Shown in pieces: positions 25,587 to 35,689 of a stretch of DNA of 36,723 nucleotides. Within the stretch, counting starts at the first letter, position 1; each line of letters opens with the position of its first letter. A model generated the notes under the pieces. The model made no database searches. It worked only from the letters and a program-made list of their open reading frames with translations, and was not told where the DNA came from. Position numbers and translations under genes: made by a program. Source of the DNA: Gammaproteobacteria bacterium (GTDB taxonomy: Bacteria; Pseudomonadota; Gammaproteobacteria; DRLM01); the NCBI GenBank assembly GCA_023266095.1, contig JAHFRV010000031.1, forward strand, positions 1 through 36,723. The letters run 5' to 3'.

Positions 25587-25920
25587 CTGAAGTCACGGCG
25601 GGCGCGGCGACTACCGGGCTCGCGTCGCTCACCTCGGCGGCGGGCGGGGCGGGGAGCGGCGCGGCGCTGGCCGGGAAACGGCGCGGATCGGTGTGCTGCG
25701 GCGTCGCGGCGATTTCCGCTTCACGCGCCATCAATTGCTTGAGCTCTTCCGCTTTATGGATCTCTTTATCGAACTCGGTCTTCACCGAGTTGGCGAAATG
25801 GCGAATGGTGCCCAGCCACGCGCCCACCTGCTTCACCAGGCCGGGAAACTCCCGCGGCCCGACCACCAGCAAGGCGACTACCACGATCAAAACGATTTCC
25901 GAAAAGCCGATGTCGAACAT
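25552..25920 (-). CDS. tatB: Sec-independent translocase subunit TatB
   Basis: A 122-residue protein with an N-terminal membrane helix containing the polar TatB residue (MFDIGFSEIVLIVVVALLVVG, Glu8), then a PREFPGLVKQVGAWLG hinge and amphipathic helix, and a charged helix up to about residue 70. The rest is a Pro/Ala-rich disordered tail. TatB helps TatC recognise twin-arginine signals. It lies nine bases after tatA and overlaps tatC. Confidence 0.93.
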   Translation of the reverse strand: MFDIGFSEIVLIVVVALLVVGPREFPGLVKQVGAWLGTIRHFANSVKTEFDKEIHKAEELKQLMAREAEIAATPQHTDPRRFPASAAPLPAPPAAEVSDASPVVAAPAVTSDDKPGHGTSQT

Positions 25921-25929
25921 GGCCCGGCA

Positions 25930-26172
25930 TTACACCTTATCTTTGCTGGCGTCCTTGACCGGCACATCGCCGTCGATGGTATTGCGCGCAGCCTGGCCCT
26001 CGATGCGTTCCTTATTCTGGCCTTCGCCTTCCTTGCCGGCATCACTCATGGAATCGCGGAAACCTTTCACCGCGCCACCCAGATCCGTGCCGATACCGCG
26101 CAGCCGCTTGGCGCCGAACAACAACAGGACGATCAACAAAATGATCAACAACTGCCAGATACTGATACCCAT
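25930..26172 (-). CDS. tatA: Sec-independent translocase subunit TatA
   Basis: An 80-residue protein: a short N-terminal transmembrane helix ([21 protein letters not shown]), the [24 protein letters not shown] hinge and amphipathic helix, and a polar acidic tail. TatA oligomers form the passage for folded Tat substrates. GGAG lies seven bases before the ATG. It begins the tatABC part of the cluster, 106 bases after hisE; this gap is the longest within the his-tat run and might hold a separate promoter. Confidence 0.95.
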   Translation of the reverse strand: MGISIWQLLIILLIVLLLFGAKRLRGIGTDLGGAVKGFRDSMSDAGKEGEGQNKERIEGQAARNTIDGDVPVKDASKDKV

Positions 26173-26278
26173 TTCATTTCTCCATTGACCCTGCGCCGAT
26201 GAGGCGTAATGCGTCCCATCCTACGCCATACCGGGGGAATCCGCACCTCCCCCGCCCAAGGCGCCGGGAATGAGATGT

Positions 26279-26608
26279 TTAGGTTTTACCGCTATCCCGT
26301 CGCGTCTTTTCCGCTACCCCGGACAGGCCGAAGCGCCGCTCCAGTTCCGCCAGCACCGCGTCGGGGTGCAAGCCCTGCTGGGCCAGCAAAACCAAGGTGT
26401 GAAACCACAGGTCGGCGATCTCATAAACAATCCGATCCGCCGCGCCGTCTTTGGCGGCCATCACGGTTTCGGTGGCCTCCTCGCCGATCTTCTTCAGGAT
26501 CGCGTCCAAGCCTTTGGCATACAAACCGGCCACATAGGAACCGGTCGGGTCGGCGCCCTTGCGCGCCTCCAGTACCGCCGCCAGCCGAGCCAGCACCTCG
26601 TCACTCAT
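26279..26608 (-). CDS. hisE: Phosphoribosyl-ATP pyrophosphohydrolase
   Basis: A 109-residue all-helical nucleotide pyrophosphohydrolase, histidine pathway step 2 (PR-ATP to PR-AMP). Motifs are [31 protein letters not shown] (acidic Mg-binding helix) and [16 protein letters not shown]. It is a separate gene overlapping hisI by eight bases, rather than the HisIE fusion of enterobacteria. It is the last his gene of the run. Confidence 0.95.
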   Translation of the reverse strand: MSDEVLARLAAVLEARKGADPTGSYVAGLYAKGLDAILKKIGEEATETVMAAKDGAADRIVYEIADLWFHTLVLLAQQGLHPDAVLAELERRFGLSGVAEKTRRDSGKT

Positions 26609-27005
26609 GACTCGTGCCGCCCTGATAAATCCGCACCGGGTCTTTCAACACCGGGTCCACCGTCACCCATTGATCTTTATCCAGGCGTCGGAAGAAACAA
26701 CTGTGGCGGCCGGTATGACAGGCGATACCGCCCGCCTGCTCGACCGTGAGCAACACCACGTCGCCGTCGCAATCGAGACGGATCTCCCGCACGGTCTGCG
26801 CATGGCCCGACTCCTCGCCCTTGCGCCAAAGCTTGCTGCGCGAGCGTGACCAATACACGGCGCGCCCGTTGGCCGCGGTTTCAGTGAGCGCCTGGCGATT
26901 CATCCACGCCACCATCAGCACCCGGCCGCTGACCGCCTCCTGCGCCACCACCGGCACCAGGCCGTCGGCGTTCCATTTGATGTCATCCAGCCAAGGCGGG
27001 CTCAT
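26601..27005 (-). CDS. hisI: Phosphoribosyl-AMP cyclohydrolase
   Basis: A 134-residue metal-dependent enzyme that opens the PR-AMP ring, histidine step 3. It has [41 protein letters not shown], the Mg site LDCDGD and the zinc cysteines in [14 protein letters not shown], all as in the family. It overlaps hisF by four bases and hisE by eight, so translation is coupled. Confidence 0.96.
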   Translation of the reverse strand: MSPPWLDDIKWNADGLVPVVAQEAVSGRVLMVAWMNRQALTETAANGRAVYWSRSRSKLWRKGEESGHAQTVREIRLDCDGDVVLLTVEQAGGIACHTGRHSCFFRRLDKDQWVTVDPVLKDPVRIYQGGTSHE

Positions 27006-27799
27006 CGCGGCGCGCGCTCATCGGAAGGCAGACGCACCTCGATACCGTGGGCCGCCAAGTGGCGCTTGGCCTGTTCCACGGTGTATTCGCCGAAATGGAA
27101 AATGCTGGCGGCCAGCACCGCGTCGGCGCCGCCTTCTTTTATGCCGTCCACCAAGTGGCCGAGATTGCCCACCCCGCCGGAGGCGATCACCGGTACGTTC
27201 ACCGCGTCACTCACCGCGCGGGTGAGGGCCAGGTCGAAACCGTCGCGGGTGCCGTCGCGGTCCATGCTGGTCAATAAAATCTCGCCGGCGCCGTATTCCA
27301 CCATCCGCTTCACCCAAGCCACCACGTCCAGGCCGGTGGACTTGCGGCCGCCGTGGGTAAACACCTCCCAGCGCGGCGGCTCGCCCTCGCCGCCCACCCG
27401 CTTGGCGTCGACCGCCACCACGATACACTGCGCGCCGAAACGCTCGGCCGCCTCGCGCACGAACTCGGGGCGGTTGACCGCCGCGGTATTGATGGCGATT
27501 TTATCGGCACCGGCATTGAGCATGCGGCGGATGTCCTGGGTAGTGCGGATGCCACCGCCCACGGTGAGCGGAATGAACACCTGGCCGGCGACCTCGGCCA
27601 CTACCTGGGCCATGGTGTCGCGGCCTTCGTGACTGGCGGTGATGTCGAGAAACACCAGCTCGTCGGCCCCCTGCTCGTCGTAACGTTTGGCGATCTCCAC
27701 CGGATTACCGGCATCGCGGATACCCACGAACTTGACGCCTTTGACGACGCGGCCCTTGTCGACGTCCAGGCAGGGAATGATGCGTTTGGCGAGGCCCAT
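27002..27799 (-). CDS. hisF: Imidazole glycerol phosphate synthase cyclase subunit HisF
   Basis: A 265-residue TIM barrel, the cyclase half of the HisF-HisH complex, which uses ammonia from HisH to form imidazole glycerol phosphate and AICAR. The catalytic aspartates are in [14 protein letters not shown] (Asp11 region) and VVAVDAKRV. Other motifs are [34 protein letters not shown] and [10 protein letters not shown]. The length is slightly above the typical 255, from a charged C-terminal tail. It follows hisA by three bases. Confidence 0.97.
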   Translation of the reverse strand: MGLAKRIIPCLDVDKGRVVKGVKFVGIRDAGNPVEIAKRYDEQGADELVFLDITASHEGRDTMAQVVAEVAGQVFIPLTVGGGIRTTQDIRRMLNAGADKIAINTAAVNRPEFVREAAERFGAQCIVVAVDAKRVGGEGEPPRWEVFTHGGRKSTGLDVVAWVKRMVEYGAGEILLTSMDRDGTRDGFDLALTRAVSDAVNVPVIASGGVGNLGHLVDGIKEGGADAVLAASIFHFGEYTVEQAKRHLAAHGIEVRLPSDERAPR

Positions 27800-27802
27800 G
27801 AT

Positions 27803-28540
27803 TTATTGTCCGAGTTGGTCCGCGAGCTTTTGCGCCTCGGCCAGATCGATATTGCCTTCATAGAGGGCGCGGCCGACGATGGCGCCCATCACACCTTCAC
27901 CCGCCACGCCGCACAGGCTGCGGATGTCCTCCATACTGCTCACGCCGCCGGAGGCGATCACCGGAATGTGGATGGCGCGCGCCAGGGCGACGGTGGCGTT
28001 CACGTTCACGCCGCCCATCATGCCGTCGCGATTGATGTCGGTATAGATGATGGCCTCCACCCCTTCGCGCTCGAAACGCTGGGCGATGTCGATCACGTCG
28101 TGATTGGAGAGTTTCGACCAGCCGTCGATGGCCACTTTGCCGTCTTTGGCGTCCAGCCCCACCATGATGTGGCCGGGAAATTCCGAGCAGGCGTCGCCGA
28201 CGAAGTGGGGTACGTTCACCGCGTTGGTGCCGAGGATGACGTAGCTCACACCCATTTCGAGATAAAGTTCGATGGTCTCGTCGTCGCGGATGCCGCCGCC
28301 CACTTGTAGGGGCACCCCGGGATGGGCGGCGGCGATGCGGCGGATGGCCTCGGCATTCACCGGCTTGCCGGCGAAGGCGCCGTTCAAATCGACGATGTGC
28401 AGGCGCCGCGCGCCTTCCGCCACCCAGCGGTCGGCCACCGCCAGCGGGTCGTCGGAGAACACCGTGTCATCTTCCATGCGTCCTTGGCGCAGACGCACGC
28501 ACTTGCCGTCTTTGAGATCGATGGCGGGTATCAACAACAT
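27803..28540 (-). CDS. hisA: ProFAR isomerase HisA
   Basis: A 245-residue TIM barrel isomerising ProFAR to PRFAR. The sequence begins [32 protein letters not shown], with the catalytic Asp in AIDLKDG, then [41 protein letters not shown] (second catalytic Asp) and [13 protein letters not shown]. It lies between hisH and hisF in the standard order and has the expected length. Confidence 0.97.
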   Translation of the reverse strand: MLLIPAIDLKDGKCVRLRQGRMEDDTVFSDDPLAVADRWVAEGARRLHIVDLNGAFAGKPVNAEAIRRIAAAHPGVPLQVGGGIRDDETIELYLEMGVSYVILGTNAVNVPHFVGDACSEFPGHIMVGLDAKDGKVAIDGWSKLSNHDVIDIAQRFEREGVEAIIYTDINRDGMMGGVNVNATVALARAIHIPVIASGGVSSMEDIRSLCGVAGEGVMGAIVGRALYEGNIDLAEAQKLADQLGQ

Positions 28541-28594
28541 AAGACTTCCCTCAAGCTAGGCTCCATAAAAAACCTGCGCCGGCCGGCACCGCGA

Positions 28595-29242
28595 TCACGC
28601 CCGGCCGTTCCACGCCATGAAATTGCCCAGCAGGGTCAACCCCGCCTGCTGGCTTTTTTCCGGGTGAAACTGCACGGCGAAGACATTGTCGCGCGCCACC
28701 GCGGCGGCGAAGTCATGACCATAATGAGTGATGCCCGCCACCTCGGCGGGGTTGGCCGGTGCCGCGTAATAGCTGTGCACGAAATAAAAGCGGCTATCCT
28801 GGGCGATGCCTTCCCACAAGGGGTGGGGACGCGTTTGACGGACCCGGCTCCAGCCCATGTGCGGCACCTTGAGCCGCGCGCCGCTGACCGGATCCTGCAG
28901 CGTGTCGGCGAAACCGCGCACCTGACCGGCGAAGATGCCTAAGCCGTCGGCGCCGCCGTTCTCGTCGCTGTGATCCAGCAGGCCCTGCATGCCGAGGCAA
29001 ATTCCGAGAAAGGGTTTGTTGCGGGCGCAGTCGCGTATCACTTCGTCGAGACCCAGCCGTTGCAGCTCCGCCACGCAGTCGCGTAATGCGCCCACGCCGG
29101 GAAACACCACCCGATCACTGCGGCGGATCAGGCCGGGATCGTACGTGACGCGCACGCTCGCGCCGTGCCCTACATGTTCCAGGGCTTTAGCCACCGAACG
29201 GAGATTGCCCATTCCATAATCGATCACTGCAACGGAACTCAT
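28595..29242 (-). CDS. hisH: Imidazole glycerol phosphate synthase glutaminase subunit HisH
   Basis: A 215-residue class I glutamine amidotransferase partner of HisF. Motifs are [28 protein letters not shown], the nucleophile elbow [14 protein letters not shown] (Cys) and [11 protein letters not shown] (His and Glu), completing the triad. [11 protein letters not shown] is specific to HisH and separates it from TrpG or GuaA. It sits between hisB and hisA with gaps of 60 and 54 bases. Confidence 0.96.
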   Translation of the reverse strand: MSSVAVIDYGMGNLRSVAKALEHVGHGASVRVTYDPGLIRRSDRVVFPGVGALRDCVAELQRLGLDEVIRDCARNKPFLGICLGMQGLLDHSDENGGADGLGIFAGQVRGFADTLQDPVSGARLKVPHMGWSRVRQTRPHPLWEGIAQDSRFYFVHSYYAAPANPAEVAGITHYGHDFAAAVARDNVFAVQFHPEKSQQAGLTLLGNFMAWNGRA

Positions 29243-29302
29243 ACCCTACGATCCCGCTAATTTCCAGCACGCCCGCGGCGCACCGCACGCTAGCCAATAA
29301 AC

Positions 29303-29896
29303 TTATAAACTGCCTTTGGTGGACGGCATCACGCCCTGCATGCGCGCGTCCGGCTCGATGGCCATGCGCAGCGCGCGGCCGAAGGCCTTGAACACGGTCT
29401 CGGCGATGTGATGACTGTTGCGTCCGCGCAGGGTATCGATGTGCAGCGTCACCATCGCGTGATTGACGAAGCCCTGGAAAAACTCGCGGAACAGATCGAC
29501 ATCGAATTCGCCGATACGCGCCCGGGTGAACTCCACGCCATATTCCAAACCCGGCCGGCCGGAAAAATCCACCACCACCCGGGAGAGCGCCTCGTCGAGC
29601 GGCACATAGGCATGGCCGTAACGGCGCAGACCTTTTTTGTCGCCCACCGCCTTGGCCACCGCCTGGCCCAAGGTGATGCCGACGTCTTCCACCATGTGGT
29701 GGGCGTCGATGTGCAAATCGCCTTCGGCGACGATCTCGATATCGATCATGCCGTGGCGCGCCACCTGGTCGAGCATGTGATCGAGGAACGGCACGCCGGT
29801 TTGCAATGTGGCCGTGCCGCCGCCGTCCAGGTTGACGCTCACCTGGATGCGGGTTTCCAAAGTATTGCGCTGCACGCTGGCTTTACGCTCAGCCAT
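29303..29896 (-). CDS. hisB: Imidazoleglycerol-phosphate dehydratase (monofunctional HisB)
   Basis: A 197-residue dehydratase acting at histidine step 6. It has the Mn-binding histidine motifs [16 protein letters not shown] and [20 protein letters not shown], plus [20 protein letters not shown]. The histidinol-phosphatase domain found in enterobacterial HisB is absent, so that step needs a separate enzyme, not visible here. Length is normal for the single-domain form. Confidence 0.97.
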   Translation of the reverse strand: MAERKASVQRNTLETRIQVSVNLDGGGTATLQTGVPFLDHMLDQVARHGMIDIEIVAEGDLHIDAHHMVEDVGITLGQAVAKAVGDKKGLRRYGHAYVPLDEALSRVVVDFSGRPGLEYGVEFTRARIGEFDVDLFREFFQGFVNHAMVTLHIDTLRGRNSHHIAETVFKAFGRALRMAIEPDARMQGVMPSTKGSL

Positions 29897-29953
29897 GAGG
29901 TATCTCCGGATAGTCAGGCCGTAGAGTGTACATGATTCCCGCCCCCGCCCGCT

Positions 29954-31027
29954 TCATAGCGCCGTCCGCAACGCCGAGAGAAAGGCCTGGTTTTCCTCGG
30001 GCGTGCCCACCGTCACCCGCAGGCAATCGTGCAGGGCGGGATGGGCGCCGTGGAGATTTTTGATCAAAACGCCCTGATCTTTGAGTCGCTGAAACAGCTC
30101 CGCCGCGCGGCCGGCCGTCACCCGGAACAGGATGAAATTGGCTTGACTGGGGAAGGGCGTTACGCCCGGCAGTGTCGCCAACGCCTCGGCGAGACGCGCG
30201 CGTTCGGCGCGGATGCGCCGGGTCTGATCCAGCAGTACCGGATAATGGCTGAGCGCGAATTCGGCGCTGGCCTGGGTGAGCACGCTGATATTGTAGGGCA
30301 GGCGTATCTTATCGAGTTCGTGCAGCCACGCGGCGTCGCCCACCAGAAAGCCCAACCGCAAGCCCGCCAGGCCGAGTTTCGACACCGTGCGCAGGATCAG
30401 CAAATTCGGATAACGCGGCAACTCCTCGAAAAAGCTGCCGTCGCAAAACGCCGAGTAGGCCTCGTCCACTACCACGATGCCCGGCGCGGCCTCGATGATC
30501 GTGCGGATATCCTCGCGCGCGAACAGATTGCCGGTGGGGTTGCTGGGATAACAGATGAACACCACCGCCGGCCGCCGCTCGGCGATGGCGGCCAAAGTGG
30601 CCGGCAGGTCCAGACTGAAATCACTCTTGAGCGGCACACCGTGATAATCCATACCCACGCTGGAGCTGATGATCTTGTACATGGAAAACGCCGGTTCGGG
30701 CGCCAGCACGCTGCGGCCCGGCCCGGCCACCGCCATCAAGATCATTTGAATCAACTCATCGGAACCGTTGCCCAGCAAGATGTCGCTATCGACCGGGACG
30801 GCGAAGGTGCTGCGCAATTGCCGCTTGAGCCGCGCCGCGCCGGGATCGGGGTAACGATTGAGACTGACTTGCCGCAACGCCGCCAGCCATTCATCCACCA
30901 GCGGCGCAGGCCAGCTATAGGGATTTTCCATGGCGTCGAGTTTGACGAAGCCCGCGGCCTCGGGGACATGATAGGCCTTGAGGGCCCGCACCTCGGGCCG
31001 CACCCACTGTTGGATACGCGCGTTCAT
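29954..31027 (-). CDS. hisC: Histidinol-phosphate aminotransferase
   Basis: A 357-residue fold-type I PLP enzyme. I chose ATG 31027 because the conserved start (IQQWVRPEVRALKAYHVPEA) follows at once and it clears the hisD stop; ATG 31060 would overlap hisD by 11 bases, and the frame runs to 31162 without merit. Motifs are LDAMENPYSWP, LGNGSDELIQMI, FICYPSNPTGN, VVDEAYSAFC and the PLP lysine in RTVSKLGLAGLRLGF. It transfers the amino group to imidazole acetol phosphate. It lies between hisD and hisB. Confidence 0.95.
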   Translation of the reverse strand: MNARIQQWVRPEVRALKAYHVPEAAGFVKLDAMENPYSWPAPLVDEWLAALRQVSLNRYPDPGAARLKRQLRSTFAVPVDSDILLGNGSDELIQMILMAVAGPGRSVLAPEPAFSMYKIISSSVGMDYHGVPLKSDFSLDLPATLAAIAERRPAVVFICYPSNPTGNLFAREDIRTIIEAAPGIVVVDEAYSAFCDGSFFEELPRYPNLLILRTVSKLGLAGLRLGFLVGDAAWLHELDKIRLPYNISVLTQASAEFALSHYPVLLDQTRRIRAERARLAEALATLPGVTPFPSQANFILFRVTAGRAAELFQRLKDQGVLIKNLHGAHPALHDCLRVTVGTPEENQAFLSALRTAL

Positions 31028-31049
31028 CGGTTCATATTCCGGCTGGTTT

Positions 31050-32375
31050 TTATTTTTCATCTCGGCCGCGCGCGCCCATGCGGTATTCCGCGGAACGGGC
31101 GTGGGCGGTGAGTCCTTCGCCACGCGCCAGTAACGATGCCGTCGCCCCCAGCGTCCGCGCACCGTCGGGCGAACACATGATGAGACTGGAACGTTTTTGA
31201 AAATCGTAGACCCCGAGCGGCGAAGAAAAACGCGCGGTGCGCGAGGTCGGCAACACGTGATTGGGACCAGCGCAATAATCGCCCACCGCCTCGGCGGTGT
31301 AGCGGCCCATGAAAATCGCGCCGGCGTGACGGATGCTTTTCGCCAGGGTTTGCGGATCGGCCACCGACAATTCCAAATGTTCCGGCGAGATGAAATTCAC
31401 CACCGCCGCCGCTTCATCGAGATCGCGCACTTGAATCAAGGCCCCGCGCGCGGCCAGTGATTTGCGGATGATCTCGGCGCGCTCCATCTGCGGCAGCAGT
31501 TTTTCGATGCTGGCCTGCACCGCGTCGAGATAAGCGGCGTCGGGACACAGGAGTATCGACTGCGCGTCTTCGTCGTGTTCGGCCTGCGAGAATAAATCCA
31601 TCGCCGTCCAATCCGGATCGGTGAGGCCGTCGCAGACGATGAGAATTTCCGAGGGCCCGGCGATCATGTCGATGCCCACCGTGCCGTAGACTATGCGTTT
31701 GGCGGTGGCGACGTACATGTTGCCGGGACCGACGATTTTGTCGACGCGCGGCACGCTCTCCGTGCCGTAGGCCAGCGCCGCCACCGCCTGCGCGCCGCCG
31801 ATGGCGAACACGCGATCGACGTCGGTCAACGCGGCGGCGGCCAGCACCAATTCATTCAATTCGCCGCCGGGGGTGGGCACCACCATCACCACCTCGGGTA
31901 CGCCGGCGACCTTGGCCGGGATCGCGTTCATCAACACCGAGGACGGATAGGCCGCCTTGCCGCCGGGCACGTATAAACCCACCCGATCCAGCGGCGTGAT
32001 TTGCTGACCCAGCAGCGTGCCGTCGGCTTCGGTGTAGGTCCAGGTCTCTTGTTTCTGATGCTGGTGATAGGCACGCAGACGCGCCACCGAGATCTCCAGT
32101 GCACCGCGAGTGGCGGCGGGTATCCGCGCCAGCGCCTCGCGCCAGCGGGCGGCGGGGATTTCCAATTCGCGCAGGTCGCGCGCCTGCATACGATCGTAAC
32201 GGTTGGTGTATTCGATCACCGCCGCGTCGCCGCGCCGCTTGACCTCGGCGAGTATGGTCTCGACGGTCTTCACCACCGCCGCGTCGGACACACTCTCCCA
32301 CGCCAGCCGCTGTTCGAGGTTAGGCCAAAAGTCCGCGCTGTGTGAATTGAGCCGCTTGATGTCGATCATACTCAT
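31050..32375 (-). CDS. hisD: Histidinol dehydrogenase
   Basis: A 441-residue zinc- and NAD-dependent enzyme for the last two oxidations of histidine synthesis. Motifs are [90 protein letters not shown] and EHLELSV...[27 protein letters not shown] second ATG (32369) is better placed from the GGAGG ribosome site (nine bases against three) and may be the true start. It follows hisG by 37 bases. Confidence 0.97.
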   Translation of the reverse strand: MSMIDIKRLNSHSADFWPNLEQRLAWESVSDAAVVKTVETILAEVKRRGDAAVIEYTNRYDRMQARDLRELEIPAARWREALARIPAATRGALEISVARLRAYHQHQKQETWTYTEADGTLLGQQITPLDRVGLYVPGGKAAYPSSVLMNAIPAKVAGVPEVVMVVPTPGGELNELVLAAAALTDVDRVFAIGGAQAVAALAYGTESVPRVDKIVGPGNMYVATAKRIVYGTVGIDMIAGPSEILIVCDGLTDPDWTAMDLFSQAEHDEDAQSILLCPDAAYLDAVQASIEKLLPQMERAEIIRKSLAARGALIQVRDLDEAAAVVNFISPEHLELSVADPQTLAKSIRHAGAIFMGRYTAEAVGDYCAGPNHVLPTSRTARFSSPLGVYDFQKRSSLIMCSPDGARTLGATASLLARGEGLTAHARSAEYRMGARGRDEK

Positions 32376-32412
32376 CGTCCTCCCCGCTCCGGCCGCGCAT
32401 CACGCACTGATT

Positions 32413-33069
32413 TCATTTACCGCTACCGCCCGTCCGCCGCTGCTCCACCGCCTCGGCCATACTCCGCACGAAGGCATTGACGCGCGCGTGTTTCATTTTC
32501 ATGGACGCCTTGTTCACGATCAGACGCGAACTGATGTCGGCGATGTGTTCGAGCGGCGCCAGGCCGTTGGCCTTGAGCGTGTTGCCGGTGTCCACCAAGT
32601 CCACGATCAGATCCGCCAAGCGCACCAGCGGCGCCAGCTCCATGGAACCGTAGAGTTTGATGATCTCCACCTGCTTGCCCTGTTCGGCGAAATAGCGGCG
32701 GGTGGAGTGGACGTATTTGGTGGCGATCCGCAAACGGGTCTGGCCGGTGGCGGCGCCGGGCGGTCCGGCCAGCATCAAGCGGCAGCGGGCGATCTGCAAA
32801 TCCAAAGGCTCGTACAGGCCGTCGCCTTCGTATTCCATCAGTACGTCTTTACCCGCCACGCCCAGATCCGCCGCGCCATATTCCACATACGTCGGCACGT
32901 CGGAGGCCCGGATGATCACCAGTTTCACATCGGGCTGATTGGTATCGAGTACCAACTTGCGGCTGGTAGCGGGATCGTCGACGGGCACGATGCCGGACGC
33001 CGCCAGCAACGGCAGAGCCTCTTTGAAGATGCGTCCCTTGGAGACGGCGATGGTGATGGTGTTGGTCAT
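32413..33069 (-). CDS. hisG: ATP phosphoribosyltransferase, short form
   Basis: A 218-residue HisG, the first and rate-setting enzyme of histidine synthesis (ATP plus PRPP to PR-ATP). Motifs are [68 protein letters not shown], and the PRPP site [20 protein letters not shown]. The regulatory C-terminal domain of the long form (about 300 residues) is missing. Known short HisG enzymes work with HisZ, a HisS-like regulatory subunit, which is not in the window. It follows murA by 30 bases. Confidence 0.97.
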   Translation of the reverse strand: MTNTITIAVSKGRIFKEALPLLAASGIVPVDDPATSRKLVLDTNQPDVKLVIIRASDVPTYVEYGAADLGVAGKDVLMEYEGDGLYEPLDLQIARCRLMLAGPPGAATGQTRLRIATKYVHSTRRYFAEQGKQVEIIKLYGSMELAPLVRLADLIVDLVDTGNTLKANGLAPLEHIADISSRLIVNKASMKMKHARVNAFVRSMAEAVEQRRTGGSGK

Positions 33070-33099
33070 GACGGCGGCGTCGCGATGAGGCTGTTCACA

Positions 33100-34678
<1,579 letters not shown>

Positions 34679-34766
34679 GAGGTTCTATTTGCTATTGGTT
34701 TACATCATTCCGGGCGGGTGCCGGCGGACGTAACAGCATACCTGCTCGCCCACGCTTTTGTAAGTC

Positions 34767-35075
34767 TTAAACCCCCGCCGCCGGGGACAACAGCGCTTCC
34801 AGTCCCGTGACCCGCGCGATGGCGAGTATTTGCGCCGGCATATGCTCGTAACTTATCCGCGCCCCCCGCTGGCGGGCCAGCCGCAGCCATTCAATGAGCA
34901 GGGCGATGCCCGCGCTGTCGGCTCGCTCGACCTTCGCCAGATCAAAATGCAGCGACTGTCCGTTCACGAACAGGTTTTGGGTTTCCCGCCAGGCGGCGGG
35001 CACGGTCGCGAAGGTCAGTTCACCGGATACCACGTAAGCGTCCTCGCCGTAGGGAACGACGCGCAACGCGCTCAT
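34767..35075 (-). CDS. mlaB: STAS-domain protein MlaB
   Basis: A 102-residue single STAS domain (YVVSGELTFATVPAAW...LHFDLAKVERADSAGIALLIEWLRLARQRGARISYEHMP), cytoplasmic subunit of the Mla phospholipid transporter, stabilising the MlaFE ATPase. The conserved ADSAGIALL loop carries the usual Ser. It overlaps mlaC by four bases. The transporter subunits mlaF, mlaE and mlaD would lie outside the window on the right if the standard order holds. Confidence 0.88.
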   Translation of the reverse strand: MSALRVVPYGEDAYVVSGELTFATVPAAWRETQNLFVNGQSLHFDLAKVERADSAGIALLIEWLRLARQRGARISYEHMPAQILAIARVTGLEALLSPAAGV

Positions 35076-35689
35076 TTGGCGACGTCGCGCTGATTGCGCT
35101 CCGCCAACACGGTGATAAGTTTATCCAAGCCGTCCTGGCGGATTTGCGAGGCGAAGGTGGAACGGTAATTGGTGACTAGGCTGACGCCGTCGATAGTCAC
35201 GTCGATGACTTTCCAGTCATTACCCTTGCGGTATAACTCGTAATCGATGGGAATGGGAAACCCACCCGGCTGTTCCACCTCGGTGCGCACCTTCGCCTGC
35301 CCCGCTTGCGGCGAGGGGCGCATGGGCAGATAAGAAATCTTGCGGTCGGTGTACTCCGACAGGGATTTGGCATAGGTCCGCACCAGCAGGTTCCGGAACT
35401 GATTCACGAATTGTTCCTTTTGGGCCGGCGTGGCGGCGCGCCAGTATTTGCCCAGCACCCAACTCGACATACGCTCGAAGTCGAAGTGGGGCAAGACGAT
35501 TTGATTGACCAGCTCATATACCCGTTCCGGATGCTGATCGATCACCTGCTTCTCGGTCTTCAACTTGGCCAACATCTGGTCGGCGGTCCGCTGCACTAAC
35601 TCTTGCGGTTCTTGCGACGCCGCCGCCCAGGCGCTGCCGCCGGCCAGCAAACCCAGACCCGCTACTATGCCCATAAACCATGATTTCAT
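35072..35689 (-). CDS. mlaC: Periplasmic phospholipid-binding protein MlaC
   Basis: A 205-residue periplasmic protein with a signal peptide (GIVAGLGLLAGGSAWA). The Ttg2/MlaC domain follows: ELVQRTADQMLAKLKTEK, HFDFERMSSWVLGKYWRAATPAQKEQFVNQFRNLLVRTYAKSL, PIPIDYELYRKGNDWKVIDVTIDGVSLVTNYRSTF. MlaC shuttles phospholipid between the outer-membrane MlaA complex and inner-membrane MlaD. It overlaps the upstream TolC-like gene and the downstream mlaB by four bases each, so the three are almost certainly cotranscribed. Confidence 0.95.
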   Translation of the reverse strand: MKSWFMGIVAGLGLLAGGSAWAAASQEPQELVQRTADQMLAKLKTEKQVIDQHPERVYELVNQIVLPHFDFERMSSWVLGKYWRAATPAQKEQFVNQFRNLLVRTYAKSLSEYTDRKISYLPMRPSPQAGQAKVRTEVEQPGGFPIPIDYELYRKGNDWKVIDVTIDGVSLVTNYRSTFASQIRQDGLDKLITVLAERNQRDVAK

